In this document: positions 9,056-17,404 of the stretch, one piece after another | How the letters are laid out: each line of letters begins with the position of its first letter | Numbering within the stretch: position 1 is the stretch's first letter | Source: Streptomyces virginiae | GTDB lineage: Bacteria > Actinomycetota > Actinomycetes > Streptomycetales > Streptomycetaceae | Reading direction: 5' to 3' | Assembly (NCBI RefSeq): GCF_000720455.1 | Contig: NZ_JOAK01000020.1 | Coordinates: 62,001-126,000, forward strand | DNA length: 64,000 nt | Notes under the pieces: model-generated | Databases searched by the model: none | What the model was told of the DNA's origin: nothing | The model's input: the letters and a program-made list of their open reading frames with translations, nothing else | Position numbers and translations under genes: made by a program

Positions 9056-10846
9056 GTGCGCAACCACCGACTCGTAATGACCGCTGCCCTCGTGGCGGCC
9101 GGTCTCGGCATCATCCCGGGCATCGCGCAGGCGGCGGATCCCGTACCTGTCGCGGCCGGCGTGGCCGAGGCGATCGCCGAGGCATCCACGTCCGAGGGCT
9201 TCCACAGCCCCGCTGACCGCACGATCCGTACCACCCTGCCCACAGCCACCGACGGAAAGGCCAAGGCGAACACCAAAACCGCCGCACCGCAGAAGGCCCA
9301 GACCGCGCAGGCCGAACCGACCGCACCGACTGCACCGACTGCACCGACCGCACAGGCCGCGGAAGCCGCGGAAGCCGCACCGACCGCGCAGGCCGCACTC
9401 GACGCGGGTGCCAATCCGACCCTCGCCGTCGACGTCAGCGGCACCAGCTACACCGCGCACGGGATCGAGCTCACCGCCCTGATCACGAGCGCGGACTTCG
9501 CCCTCGACATCGTCGTCGACTGGGGCGACGGGAAGACCGACACGTTCACCGCCCAGGGGAACTACGAACTGCACGCCTCCCACATCTACGACAAGTCCGG
9601 CGAGTACCAGGTGCAGGTCAAGGTGACCGACACCGCCAACGCGGTCCAGGCCACCAACGGCGGTGCGTTCCTCACCCCCGGCGCCGACTTCACCCCGCAC
9701 ACCCCGACCCGCCTCCTCGACACCCGCAACGGAACGGGAGTGACGGCGGCGGGCAAGGTCGCGGGACAGGGTTCCACCCGCGTCAAGGTGGCCGGCAACG
9801 CCTCCGTCCCGGCGGGCGTCACCGCCGTCGCCCTCAACGTCACCGTCACGGAGACAGTCGACAGCGGCCACGTGACCGTGTGGCCCGGAGCCGGCTATGA
9901 CCGCCCGAACACCTCGAACCTCAACTACACGGCCGGCCGGTCCGTCCCGAACATGGTGATCGTCCCCGTCGGTGAGGACGGGTACGTGGAGATCTTCAAC
10001 GGCGGCTGGCAGCCGGTCGACCTGATCGCCGACGTCACCGGCTACTTCACCCGGGCCTCGGCGAGCGGCTACACCTCGATGACACCCGCCCGGTTCGTCG
10101 ACACCCGTGAGGGCGTCGGCACGGCCCGCGGAAAGCTCGCCGCCCGCAGCGCGTTGACCACCGGGATCGGCGGCCTGCAGGGCGTGCCCCAGAACGTCAC
10201 CGCGGTGGCGCTGAACGTCACGGTGACCGAACCCGAGGGGCCCGGCCACATGACCGCCTACTCCGGCACGGGGCCGGTACCGACGGCGTCGAACCTGAAC
10301 TTCGTACCCGGGCAGACCGTGGCCAACGCGGTGATCGTGCCGGTGGCCGCGGACGGCACGATCAAGATCTTCAACGGGGCCTGGTCCCCGACCCACGTCG
10401 TGGTCGACGTCGTCGGCTACTACAGCCCGGACAGCAAGGCCGCCTTCCTGCCCTTCACCCCCTTCCGCACGCTCGACACCCGCGAGGAGGCGTACGGCTG
10501 GCCCGGCGGCAGGTTCCGGGCCCGGGAGTTCATCACGAAGGGGTTCACCCCCGAGGCGGCGACGGGCGTCGAGGCGTACGTCCTGAACGCCACCGTCACC
10601 GAGACCCGCGGCACCGGATTCCTCTCGGTCGCCCCGAGCCCCTACGCGCTGCCGGCGGAGGGCGCGCCCGCCGGACCCGCCGGACCGCGCCCCGTCTCCT
10701 CCACCCTCAACTGGACGACGGGCGACACCGTCCCCAACCTGGTCCAGGCGAGCGACGGCGACCACGGCGTCATCACCTTCTGGAACCAGGGCCACGAGGA
10801 CGCCGACCTGGTGCTCGACGTCTTCGGCGTCTACCAGACGAAGTGA
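9056..10846 (+). CDS. Secreted PKD-domain protein with three LLDTR-type repeats
   Basis: 596 residues from GTG 9056; the open frame begins far upstream, but this start gives a signal peptide (RNHRLVMTAALVAAGLGIIP, then cleavage near AQA). A Thr/Ala/Pro-rich spacer (TAPTAPTAPTAQ) precedes a PKD-like domain (ITSADFALDIVVDWGDGKTD, then SHIYDKSGEYQVQVKVTD). Three repeats of about 120 residues follow, each opening with TPTRLLDTRNGTG, TPARFVDTREGVG or TPFRTLDTREEAYG and closing with a strand such as LIADVTGYFT. Such repeats are frequent in actinobacterial extracellular proteins and probably form beta-rich binding modules. The protein is likely an adhesive or matrix-binding secreted factor. A clear terminator follows 5 bp after the stop. 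Confidence 0.8.
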   Translation: MRNHRLVMTAALVAAGLGIIPGIAQAADPVPVAAGVAEAIAEASTSEGFHSPADRTIRTTLPTATDGKAKANTKTAAPQKAQTAQAEPTAPTAPTAPTAQAAEAAEAAPTAQAALDAGANPTLAVDVSGTSYTAHGIELTALITSADFALDIVVDWGDGKTDTFTAQGNYELHASHIYDKSGEYQVQVKVTDTANAVQATNGGAFLTPGADFTPHTPTRLLDTRNGTGVTAAGKVAGQGSTRVKVAGNASVPAGVTAVALNVTVTETVDSGHVTVWPGAGYDRPNTSNLNYTAGRSVPNMVIVPVGEDGYVEIFNGGWQPVDLIADVTGYFTRASASGYTSMTPARFVDTREGVGTARGKLAARSALTTGIGGLQGVPQNVTAVALNVTVTEPEGPGHMTAYSGTGPVPTASNLNFVPGQTVANAVIVPVAADGTIKIFNGAWSPTHVVVDVVGYYSPDSKAAFLPFTPFRTLDTREEAYGWPGGRFRAREFITKGFTPEAATGVEAYVLNATVTETRGTGFLSVAPSPYALPAEGAPAGPAGPRPVSSTLNWTTGDTVPNLVQASDGDHGVITFWNQGHEDADLVLDVFGVYQTK

Positions 10847-10851
10847 CCCCG

Positions 10852-10879
10852 GGGGTGGCGCGCCCGGCCGCGCCACCCC
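10852..10879 (+). terminator. Stem-loop terminator of the PKD protein gene
   Basis: An 11-bp perfect stem (10852-10862 with 10869-10879) with a 6-nt loop starts 5 bp after the stop codon. Confidence 0.75.
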
Positions 10880-11023
10880 TCCCCGCCGGCCTTGCCGGTG
10901 CTCGGGCGCAGCGAGCAGACGGCCGCGTCGTGCGTGAGCCAGGCCGTGAAGTCGGGGCGCGCCCAGACGCCGTTTCCTTTGGTGCAGGGCGGGCGTTGAC
11001 GAGACGCGGACCGTCTTGTTGAG

Positions 11024-11503
11024 CAGTGGGTGCCGGACGAGCTGTGGGAGCTGTTTCGGCGGGTAGTGCCGCCGACGGTGGTGCATCGGCCGCAGGGTGG
11101 GGACGTCGGAGGGCCGGGGACCGTGAGGTGCCGGCCGCGATCGTGTTCGTGGCGACGTCGGGCTGCACATGGCGCACCGATCCGCTCGCGCCGTGGACCG
11201 GGCCGGCGTCGCCCGCCCAAACTGGACGGCGACAAGGGCTACGACGACGACCATCTGCGGCAGTGGCTGCGCAAGCACGGCATCGTGGTGCTGCGGATTG
11301 TCCGCCGTGGCATCGAGTCCTCCCAACGCCTGGGCAGCCATCGCCGGGTCGTGGAACGCACGATGTCCTGGCTGGCCGGCTGCCGTCGCCTGCACCGGCG
11401 ATACGAGCGCAAGGCCGAGCACGTTGCCTCCGCGGGTATTTCCGCGGCCCTCATCTGCCACCGCCGTCTCGTCCATGCGGACGCGCACAGCCAGTCAGCG
11501 TGA
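11024..11503 (+). pseudogene. Internally deleted IS5-family transposase
   Basis: The opening VPDELWELFRRVVPPTVVHR is the usual start of IS5-family transposases. A second frame supplies GRRRAGDREVPAAIVFVATSG CTWR, the next piece of the same protein. The middle, including the first catalytic Asp region, is missing. The C-terminal third returns in the first frame as LDGDKGYDDDHLRQWLRKHG and then RRVVERTMSWLAGCRRL, which contains the final catalytic Glu, ending at 11503. Frame changes plus the deletion make it inactive. I did not find convincing terminal inverted repeats. It marks the left side of a mobile-DNA-rich patch that also holds the lower-GC ATPase gene. Confidence 0.75.
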
Positions 11504-11942
11504 GGAGGCTCCAACGCTTGCTTGCCCAGATCCGGATGGGCACCGCCTCTCGCTCGGCCGCGGTCGGCTCCGAGTGGTTCTGCACGCCTTCCAGGCACGA
11601 CCAGCCCGTGACGCCCGGCTCGCTGTCGGCCAGAAACCCCTCGACGACTGGCCCGAGGTCGTCGGAAAGGTCGTAGGCGCCGCCGAGCGGCAATGCTTCC
11701 GCGGGCACCGATCCCGTCGAGCACCGGAGCTGACCGGCCTGCTCGTCATGCGCCGCATGGCCCGTGACCCTGGGAACCGCCACAAGAAACGACGTCCTAG
11801 GTCCCGTTGCAGACGCGGCAGTCGAGTGTGGCCGCGCTCGTTGCCGTCGCCGTCGCCGTCGAGCAGCGACTCGGCAGATTTCGTCGCCGTTCTCACACGC
11901 AGCGACTGTGATCCGTGGTTCGGTGGTATCTGCGGATGCCGC
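11504..11942. other. Non-coding or degenerate stretch beside the transposase remnant
   Basis: Open frames exist on both strands here, but none has a convincing start, codon pattern or recognised motif. The sequence probably contains further eroded mobile or coding DNA. I see no RNA gene or clear terminator in it. Confidence 0.4.
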
Positions 11943-13232
11943 TCAGCTGCGCGGGATCTGATATCCAGATCTGGAGAATCGGGCGAGCCACCCATTGGGA
12001 GCGACGAAGGCTGCGTCGATCCCGGTGTCCCCGGGTGCCATCTCGATCAAATTTTGACGTTCGAGCTCCTCTGCGCATCGCTTCATTTCCCGAGCGTCCG
12101 AAAAGCCAAATGCCTCACAGTCCTCAAAGTTGCAAGATCCTCCGCCGCTGGCCATGTCATCCAGAAGTCCCCAGCCGGATCCGGAGATGTTGGCGTTGTT
12201 TGCATATTCGTCGGATCGGAGTGTCAGCCAGGATTCGAGTAGTGCGACATGTTCCAAATCATCTGCATCGACGATTCCTTCGTCGTGTAGCCAGAAGCTG
12301 AAATCCTCGCACTTTTGAAGGGTGTTCCTGAGATTGCATTTCAGTATCTCGTAGAGGTATCGAAATCCGATGGGGCCGACCGGGGGCGCCCCTCCCATCG
12401 TGTATTCCGCTATTCTGGATTCAAGTGCGCGTATGGCGTCATCCATGGGCAACGGTTCAACTTCGATGGGGTGGCACAAACGGCCTTGAAGGCGAGGCGA
12501 GGCTGCCGCTGTGCGTACGACCCCCCGTGCGCCACAGATGACCCACCTCAAGCCCGGTTCTGCGAGGATCGTGTCGCGAATCTCTTCAAGTGCTTGCCGT
12601 GCCGAAGTTGAGCTGACCAAGAGTTCCAGATTGTCCAGCACGCAGACGAAATATCCGGAACCTGGAGGGTCGAAGCAGGTGTGTATCCAGCTTCGAACCG
12701 TCTTGGCGAGGCCCGCCTCCGCAAAGGCTGCCGAAGAGTTCAAGGATTCGCTTCTGGAGCCCGAAATGCCAATACCGGCAATCGAAGCTCCGCCCGACAT
12801 GGATCTGACAATGGGCGAGTTCATCCACTTGTTGACGTCTTTCACTTTGGGTGCGCCATAGCCCCATGCGTTCAATTCGTCCCTGTATTGAATGAACGCC
12901 TCTGCGATCGCCCGATATACTTTTGATTCGAGGAGCTTCACGCCGTCTTTGGTGGTGAGTTGAAACTCCTCTCCAAGGGGCAGCATAAGTGGCCCTCTGG
13001 CCTTGTCGCTATTCCGCTTCATGCGATAGTTGGCTATGGTGATGAGGCTCGTCTTTCCGACGCCGGCTTCGCCTTCTATTGTTACGTGGCTCGAAGATGA
13101 AGCCAGTCGGTTGATCAGGCGTCGTATGTGACGCTCGCGCCCCACGAGGAGCCTTTCCCCTGTTGCGGTCGGGGGCAGGGAGTCCGTGTCGTAGGGACTT
13201 TGGGTGAAACCGAAATCGGACCAGATCGTCAT
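11943..13232 (-). CDS. P-loop (STAND/AAA-type) ATPase, isolated
   Basis: 429 residues from ATG 13232. After the N-terminal MTIWSDFGFTQSPYDTDSLP comes GERLLVGRERHIRRL, the entry helix typical of ORC/STAND-like ATPases. Next is Walker A GEAGVGKT (residues 54-61) and a Walker B strand FVCVLDNLELL around residue 190. EPGLRWVICGARG fits the sensor-1/arginine region. The C-terminal half is helical and Cys/Asp-rich and could be a regulatory or effector-coupling domain; I do not recognise it. Codon use is visibly less GC-biased than in the flanking genes, and it sits between a transposase remnant and an empty stretch, so recent transfer is likely. Single-gene ATPases of this sort occur in defence islands, but no effector domain is visible. 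Function is unassigned. Confidence 0.75.
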   Translation of the reverse strand: MTIWSDFGFTQSPYDTDSLPPTATGERLLVGRERHIRRLINRLASSSSHVTIEGEAGVGKTSLITIANYRMKRNSDKARGPLMLPLGEEFQLTTKDGVKLLESKVYRAIAEAFIQYRDELNAWGYGAPKVKDVNKWMNSPIVRSMSGGASIAGIGISGSRSESLNSSAAFAEAGLAKTVRSWIHTCFDPPGSGYFVCVLDNLELLVSSTSARQALEEIRDTILAEPGLRWVICGARGVVRTAAASPRLQGRLCHPIEVEPLPMDDAIRALESRIAEYTMGGAPPVGPIGFRYLYEILKCNLRNTLQKCEDFSFWLHDEGIVDADDLEHVALLESWLTLRSDEYANNANISGSGWGLLDDMASGGGSCNFEDCEAFGFSDAREMKRCAEELERQNLIEMAPGDTGIDAAFVAPNGWLARFSRSGYQIPRS

Positions 13233-13742
13233 GGCGCACCAGCTGGCGTTTCGTTGAAACGGTAATAGTGCGAATTGGGGCGACTCTCTCTTGTCAAGCC
13301 TAGAAGTTGATCGCCATGTCCTCAACTTGAGCGTCACGTTCAGTTGTTGCGACCGCCGCACAGTGCCCTCTGCGGATGCCTTTCACATGCCCTTGCGGCG
13401 GATCCGGGGCGAGAAATCGCAGCGGCTCACCCCCTCAGAAGGCGCAGCGCCACGCTCATCCTCTGCTTCCTCGAACGACTCGTGATGCAGAGCGAGGCCG
13501 AGTCGGCCCTGCTCACACCGCCCAGCCGCCTGACGCTGCGTGAGGGTCAAGATCTGCCCGTCTGGGCCCCATCCGAGGCCCGCGCAACCGATCAACCTTC
13601 AACATTTACATGAGTCGCATCGGCATCATTCCTGACATAGGCTCAGAAGGGGGAAAGATCGGGGCCGTTGACGGCTCAAAGAGTGGCCCCTGAACTCTTG
13701 AATTCCGAATGAAGCCGGAGTGCGAGAACAGGAGGACGGATC
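13233..13742. other. Intergenic stretch, no recognised gene
   Basis: About 510 bp of AT-richer sequence between two divergent genes. Short frames are present on both strands but lack homology I can recognise. It presumably holds the promoter of the ATPase gene (minus) and of the beta-propeller gene (plus); AGGAGGACGG just before 13743 is a good ribosome site. Confidence 0.5.
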
Positions 13743-14582
13743 ATGCTCTTCTTCTACAGCCAGGAGACGAGAGTCGCCGGATCGGGCAGGCTCGACGGCA
13801 GTGGCGACTTCGTCAACCTGAAGGACTTCTCCGCCGGGCAGTTCGGGGACTGGACGCACATCGTGCCCGGTGGCGGCCAGCTCTTCTTCTACAGCAAGGA
13901 CACCCGGGCGGCGGGGACGGGGAGGCTCGACGCGGGTGGCGACTTCGTCAATCTGAAGGACTTCCCTGCCGGGCAGTTCGGGGACTGGACCCACATTTCG
14001 CCCGACGGCGTCCAGGTCTTCTTCTACAGCGAGGGCACGCGGGCAGCCGGAACCGGCCGACTCGATGCCAGTGGTGAATTCTTCAACCTGGTGGACTTTC
14101 CCGCCGGGCAGTTCGGGGACTGGAGCCACGTTCTGTTCGCCGGCGGTGATCTCCTCGCCCGCTTCTTCTTCTACAGCAAGGGCACCCGGGCGGCCGGATC
14201 GGGTGAGCTCGACGACGGCGGGGACTTCATCAACCTGGTGGACTTCCCGGCGGGGCAGTTCGGGGAGTGGACCCACATCGTCTTCGACGGAGGGGCCTCG
14301 AAGCTCTTCTTCTACAGCAAGGACACGCGGGCGGCGGGGACGGGGAGGCTCGACGCGGGCGGCGACTTCGTCAGTCTGAAGGACTTCCCCGCCGGACAGT
14401 TCGGGAAGTGGACCCACATCGTGCCCACCAACCGCCGGCTGTTCTTCTACAACAAGCAGACGCGGGCCGCCGCATCTGGCGAGCTCGACGGCAGTGGCGA
14501 CTTCATCAACCTCATGGACTTCCCCGCAGGGCAGTTCGGGGACTGGACCCACATCGGTGCGACCCAGGACGGGCTCCCCTGA
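13743..14582 (+). CDS. Six-repeat predicted beta-propeller (lectin-like) protein
   Basis: 279 residues made entirely of six tandem repeats of about 45-50 residues. The consensus opens LFFYSKDTRAAGTGRLDAGG, runs through DFVNLKDFPAGQFGDWTHI and ends with a short variable turn. Repeats begin near residues 2, 47, 92, 143, 191 and 236. Such four-strand repeats with a conserved aromatic pattern resemble tachylectin/PLL-type propellers, where each blade carries a sugar site; that is inference. There is no signal peptide: translation starts directly inside repeat 1 (MLFFYSQETRVAG), so the protein is either cytoplasmic, released otherwise, or lacks an original N-terminal module. The repeats are also close at DNA level, pointing to recent internal duplication. 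Confidence 0.75.
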   Translation: MLFFYSQETRVAGSGRLDGSGDFVNLKDFSAGQFGDWTHIVPGGGQLFFYSKDTRAAGTGRLDAGGDFVNLKDFPAGQFGDWTHISPDGVQVFFYSEGTRAAGTGRLDASGEFFNLVDFPAGQFGDWSHVLFAGGDLLARFFFYSKGTRAAGSGELDDGGDFINLVDFPAGQFGEWTHIVFDGGASKLFFYSKDTRAAGTGRLDAGGDFVSLKDFPAGQFGKWTHIVPTNRRLFFYNKQTRAAASGELDGSGDFINLMDFPAGQFGDWTHIGATQDGLP

Positions 14583-14584
14583 GG

Positions 14585-14759
14585 GGCTCGCCCGGTTCTC
14601 GCGGTCGAAGACGTGAGGGAGGTGCTGCGGGGAGATGCCGAGGCCGTGGTCGCGGACCGTCAGCTCAGGTCCCCGGCCCGGCGTGCCCGCCGTCAGCCCG
14701 ACCTCGACCGGCAGACCGGTGGGGCTGAAGTGGGCGGCTTCGTCAACGAGGTTGCCAGC
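14585..14759 (-). pseudogene. Histidine kinase ATPase-domain fragment
   Basis: Read on the minus strand, this interval encodes AGNLVDEAAHFSPTGLPVEV followed by GPELTVRDHGLGISPQHLPH and VFDREN. These are the N box (NLVDEAAHFSPTG) and G1 box (VRDHGLGI) of a HATPase_c domain. Nothing of the dimerisation domain, sensor or G2 box is present on either side. It is a short relic of a two-component sensor, directly against the end of the beta-propeller gene. Confidence 0.65.
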
Positions 14760-14867
14760 GGCTGAGCCGTGCGGGGCCGCGCACCACGACGGGCTCGGCC
14801 GGCACCGGTACGTGAAAGGATTCCGATGGCGCCGGCGTTGTCGGTCCCCGGTGTTAGCGTCGCCACC

Positions 14868-15401
14868 ATGGCAAACCGTTCATATCTCTACTCCGCGGAC
14901 TCGATGCCGAACGAGGCAGGGCTCCCCAAGCGGATCCGATGCATCTCCGAGCACAACTGGGACATCCCGCTCGCGCACAAGCTCATGGTGGGGCGCGGAA
15001 CGACGATCGTCCCGTCCATGATCTGGAACCCTCCGATCGGCATCGCCGCGGACTACGCCGACGGGGCGGCCCTGCTCCGCGACCTCCTGCACGCGGTCGG
15101 CAAGGGCCTGGAGGACGACGCCGAGTTCGCCGAATGCGTTGCCAGGAGCACGGCCCACCTTGAGAAGCAGCAGGCGAAGTACTTCGTCCTCGAGACCGGG
15201 GAGATCATCTCGATGTCGGGCGACGACCCGGCAGCGAGCGTGCGGCGTCTGGCCTCCGAGGACATCCCCGACGCCGTGGCCAAGGCGGAAGCCGCGATCG
15301 CCGGCCAGAACGACGACTGGCTGGCCTCGGTCCGCGCCGACTGGGAGACGCACTTCGCGTCCTTCTACAGCGAGGCGCTCTACTTCTCCTTCCCGGGCTG
15401 A
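14868..15401 (+). CDS. Conserved hypothetical protein, 177 aa
   Basis: The start is ATG 14868 (MANRSYLYSADSMPNEAGLP); the frame is open upstream, but this beginning is the one I associate with a family of uncharacterised actinobacterial proteins. No membrane segment or signal is visible. The sequence is acidic and alternates helical stretches (LRDLLHAVGKGLEDDAEFAE) with aromatic-rich ends (ASFYSEALYFSF). No catalytic signature can be named. It stands alone between the kinase remnant and a membrane-protein gene. Confidence 0.65.
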   Translation: MANRSYLYSADSMPNEAGLPKRIRCISEHNWDIPLAHKLMVGRGTTIVPSMIWNPPIGIAADYADGAALLRDLLHAVGKGLEDDAEFAECVARSTAHLEKQQAKYFVLETGEIISMSGDDPAASVRRLASEDIPDAVAKAEAAIAGQNDDWLASVRADWETHFASFYSEALYFSFPG

Positions 15402-15487
15402 CGCCCCGTGGCGCGGTGCCGGGCGTACCGAGGTGTCTCACGTACGGCATCTGGTCAGTCACACCGCGTCAGACCTACTGTGAGGCA

Positions 15488-16222
15488 ATGACGGCACACA
15501 GCCCGGGGGAGCCCGGCGGCGTGGAGCGGGGCGAGTCGGGGACGACGGACGTGGTACTGCGGGCGGGCGGCGCCTCCTGGCTCACCGTGCCGCGCTCGAC
15601 GGGGAGCGCGGCGCTGACCGCGCTCGGTACGGGTCTTCTCGGGCTCGCTCTGGTCCTGCCGGTGGCGGTGATCGTGCTCTTCTCCGGCGCCGGCTGGGCC
15701 ACGGTGGGGGTGGTTGCCCTCTGGACGGTGTCCGCAGCCGTCGTGGTGGGCTTCGCGGGCGCACTGGCCGAGGCCTGCTTCCGGGTGTACCGGATCAGGT
15801 TCTCCGCCGTCGGCGATCCCCCCGCGGTGTGCCTGGTGCGCGGCCTGGGGAGCGGTCCGTGGCGGCCGTTGGAGGAGCCGGACCGCCTGCGCCTGGAGCA
15901 GGAGATCGAGGAGCCGTACGCCGGGGACCCCCTCCCGGCCACCCGCGCCCTCACGCTGCGCCTGATCCGGGACGACTCCGACGTCTGCAGGGCTGTCCTC
16001 CTCCCGGACACCGACGCCCGACAGCTCCTCGCGGCTCTGGAGCAGGCCCTCGGGCCGGCCGTCCTGCTCGAACTCCACGTCAAGCGCACCACCCGCCCCG
16101 CGCCCCGGCGCCGCCCCGGCCCCCGGAACCGCGGCCGGGGCGGGTCCTCCGGCATCGGCATCAGCGGAGCCGGGGGCTACAGCTGCGGCAGCGGATGCGG
16201 CGGAGGCGGAGGGGGCGGCTAG
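15488..16222 (+). CDS. Membrane protein with Gly/Cys-rich C-terminal tail
   Basis: 244 residues from ATG 15488. Two adjacent hydrophobic helices occupy about residues 45-95 (LGTGLLGLALVLPVAVIVLF and a second after WATVGVVALWTV). A cytosolic domain of about 100 residues follows (LRLEQEIEEPYAG, LTLRLIRDDSDVCRAVLLPD). The protein ends in a basic Pro/Arg stretch and then a Gly-rich tail with three Cys (SCGSGCGGGGGGG). Such Gly/Cys tails are found on several streptomycete membrane proteins of unknown role and might bind metal or nucleic acid. A hairpin overlaps the stop codon. Confidence 0.7.
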   Translation: MTAHSPGEPGGVERGESGTTDVVLRAGGASWLTVPRSTGSAALTALGTGLLGLALVLPVAVIVLFSGAGWATVGVVALWTVSAAVVVGFAGALAEACFRVYRIRFSAVGDPPAVCLVRGLGSGPWRPLEEPDRLRLEQEIEEPYAGDPLPATRALTLRLIRDDSDVCRAVLLPDTDARQLLAALEQALGPAVLLELHVKRTTRPAPRRRPGPRNRGRGGSSGIGISGAGGYSCGSGCGGGGGGG

Positions 16223-16272
16223 GGCGTGTCTTTCGGATCTGGCCCGGCCGACAAGATCCGAAAGGCATGCCC
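16222..16272. terminator. 19-bp stem-loop overlapping the stop codon
   Basis: Bases 16222-16240 pair with 16254-16272 (two G-T pairs) around a 13-nt loop, beginning at the last base of the stop codon. It works as a terminator for the membrane-protein gene. Its core, CTTTCGGATCT, also resembles ends of some streptomycete IS elements, so a miniature transposable element is an alternative. Confidence 0.6.
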
Positions 16273-16406
16273 CAGTCAGCCTGCGGTCCCTTCCGGCGTC
16301 CTGGCCGCCGCACGGGGCGAGGACGCTGAGCGCGCCGCATGCCGGACGCCATCGACGACCGGGCCGCCGCCGACACCCTGCGCCCGGCTGCCGGACGAGC
16401 CGGGCC

Positions 16407-16448
16407 GTCGTCGTCGTCGTCGTCGTCGTCGTCGACGACGACGACGAC
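16407..16448. repeat. (GTC)9(GAC)5 palindromic trinucleotide tract
   Basis: Nine GTC units (16407-16433) run straight into five GAC units (16434-16448), so the tract is self-complementary around GTCGAC and can form a hairpin. It lies in a 670-bp region without a credible gene, between the membrane protein and the peptidoglycan-binding protein. A weaker inverted repeat (GGGTTGA/TCAACCC, 16670-16692) is the only other structure I noted there. Confidence 0.8.
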
Positions 16449-16889
16449 GGCGGCGGCCAAAAGTGATGCCCGCACGGGGCGACCTCGCTCCCCGATGACG
16501 CACCGGCCTCCAGCCTTCGGGCGGCGCGCCGGCCGGGCGGAACAAAGGCGATCCTGCATCGGTCGCGCATACGCGATGCCGGCTGGCCGGATTGCGCTGC
16601 GGCTGTGGTTGTACATGCCACGGGCCCGATCTCATGCCGTGGTTGCACAGTCGGCGGGACTGGGCTGAGGGGTTGAGACAGGGGTTCAACCCGTCGGGCG
16701 ACGAGTGGACATCGGCCGCCCGCATAGCGTTCCTGTCTGTCGCACCCGGCACCCGGCCCGGCACCCAGCACCCGGCACCCGGTACGGAGCGACACCTTTG
16801 CGCACGGGACGTGTCCCGGCCCGCGCCTTCGAGGGGCGCGCTCGGGCCGGCCGGTCCCGGCGACCTGTCATGTCATGAAGGGGAGAAAC

Positions 16890-17273
16890 ATGATCACCAT
16901 CAAGAAGTCCGCCGTACTGCTGTCGGGCGGTGCTCTGGCCGCCGCCGTCCTGATGGGCACGGCCGGAGTCGCCTCGGCCGCCCCGGCCGGAGCGGGGGCG
17001 GCCGCCACGGCGGCCACGGCGGCGGCCTCCGGCTGGTACTGCGGCTACGAGGACGGCACGCCCTACACCGACCGGGGCGACCGCGGCGACAAGGTGCGCG
17101 AGGTGCAGTGCCTCCTGCAAAACGTCTGGGGCTTCAACATCGGCAGGACCGGCGTCGACGGCGACTTCGGCAAGGCCACGGAAGACGCGGTGAAGGCCTT
17201 CCAGCGCAGCCGGGGCCTCGCGGCCGACGGCAAGGTCGGCCCCAACACCTGGCGCAAGCTGCGGGGCCAGTGA
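16890..17273 (+). CDS. Secreted peptidoglycan-binding protein
   Basis: 127 residues from ATG 16890, preceded by AGGGGAG; an upstream in-frame ATG at 16875 overlaps that ribosome site and is less likely. A signal peptide (MITIKKSAVLLSGGALAAAV, cleavage after VASA) leads to one PG_binding_1 module: DKVREVQCLLQNVWGFNIGR, then VDGDFGKATEDAVKAFQRSR and GKVGPNTWRKL. There is no catalytic domain, so the protein probably binds the wall or carries out a structural role. Two Cys (in WYCGYEDG and VQCLL) could form a disulfide outside the cell. Confidence 0.88.
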   Translation: MITIKKSAVLLSGGALAAAVLMGTAGVASAAPAGAGAAATAATAAASGWYCGYEDGTPYTDRGDRGDKVREVQCLLQNVWGFNIGRTGVDGDFGKATEDAVKAFQRSRGLAADGKVGPNTWRKLRGQ

Positions 17274-17323
17274 CAGCGGCCGGCCGGGATCGGTGAGCGG
17301 AAGCGACCCCGGCTCGCTGTGAC

Positions 17324-17352
17324 GTGCCGGCCCGCCCCTGGCGGGCCGGCAC
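17324..17352. terminator. 13-bp stem-loop terminator
   Basis: Bases 17324-17336 pair perfectly with 17340-17352 around a 3-nt loop, between the peptidoglycan-binding gene and the convergent response regulator; probably bidirectional. Confidence 0.75.
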
Positions 17353-17404
17353 CCCTCAGCACGGGAACACGAAGCGCCCGCGAGCGACCCCGGCCATCAC
17401 CGCA

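Noticed and set aside
10773..11235. Minus-strand frames over the start of the transposase remnant
   Set aside because: They oppose recognisable transposase pieces and show no family resemblance.
8963..11488. 841-residue minus-strand frame
   Set aside because: Antisense to the PKD protein, whose domains are clear; composition is typical of a high-GC shadow.
13743..14582. Repeats of the propeller gene as a CRISPR or minisatellite
   Set aside because: The period is a multiple of three and all copies are in one open frame, so they are protein repeats.
15455..16795. 446-residue minus-strand frame including Thr and Ser runs
   Set aside because: The runs are produced by the GTC/GAC tract, and the rest is antisense to the membrane protein.
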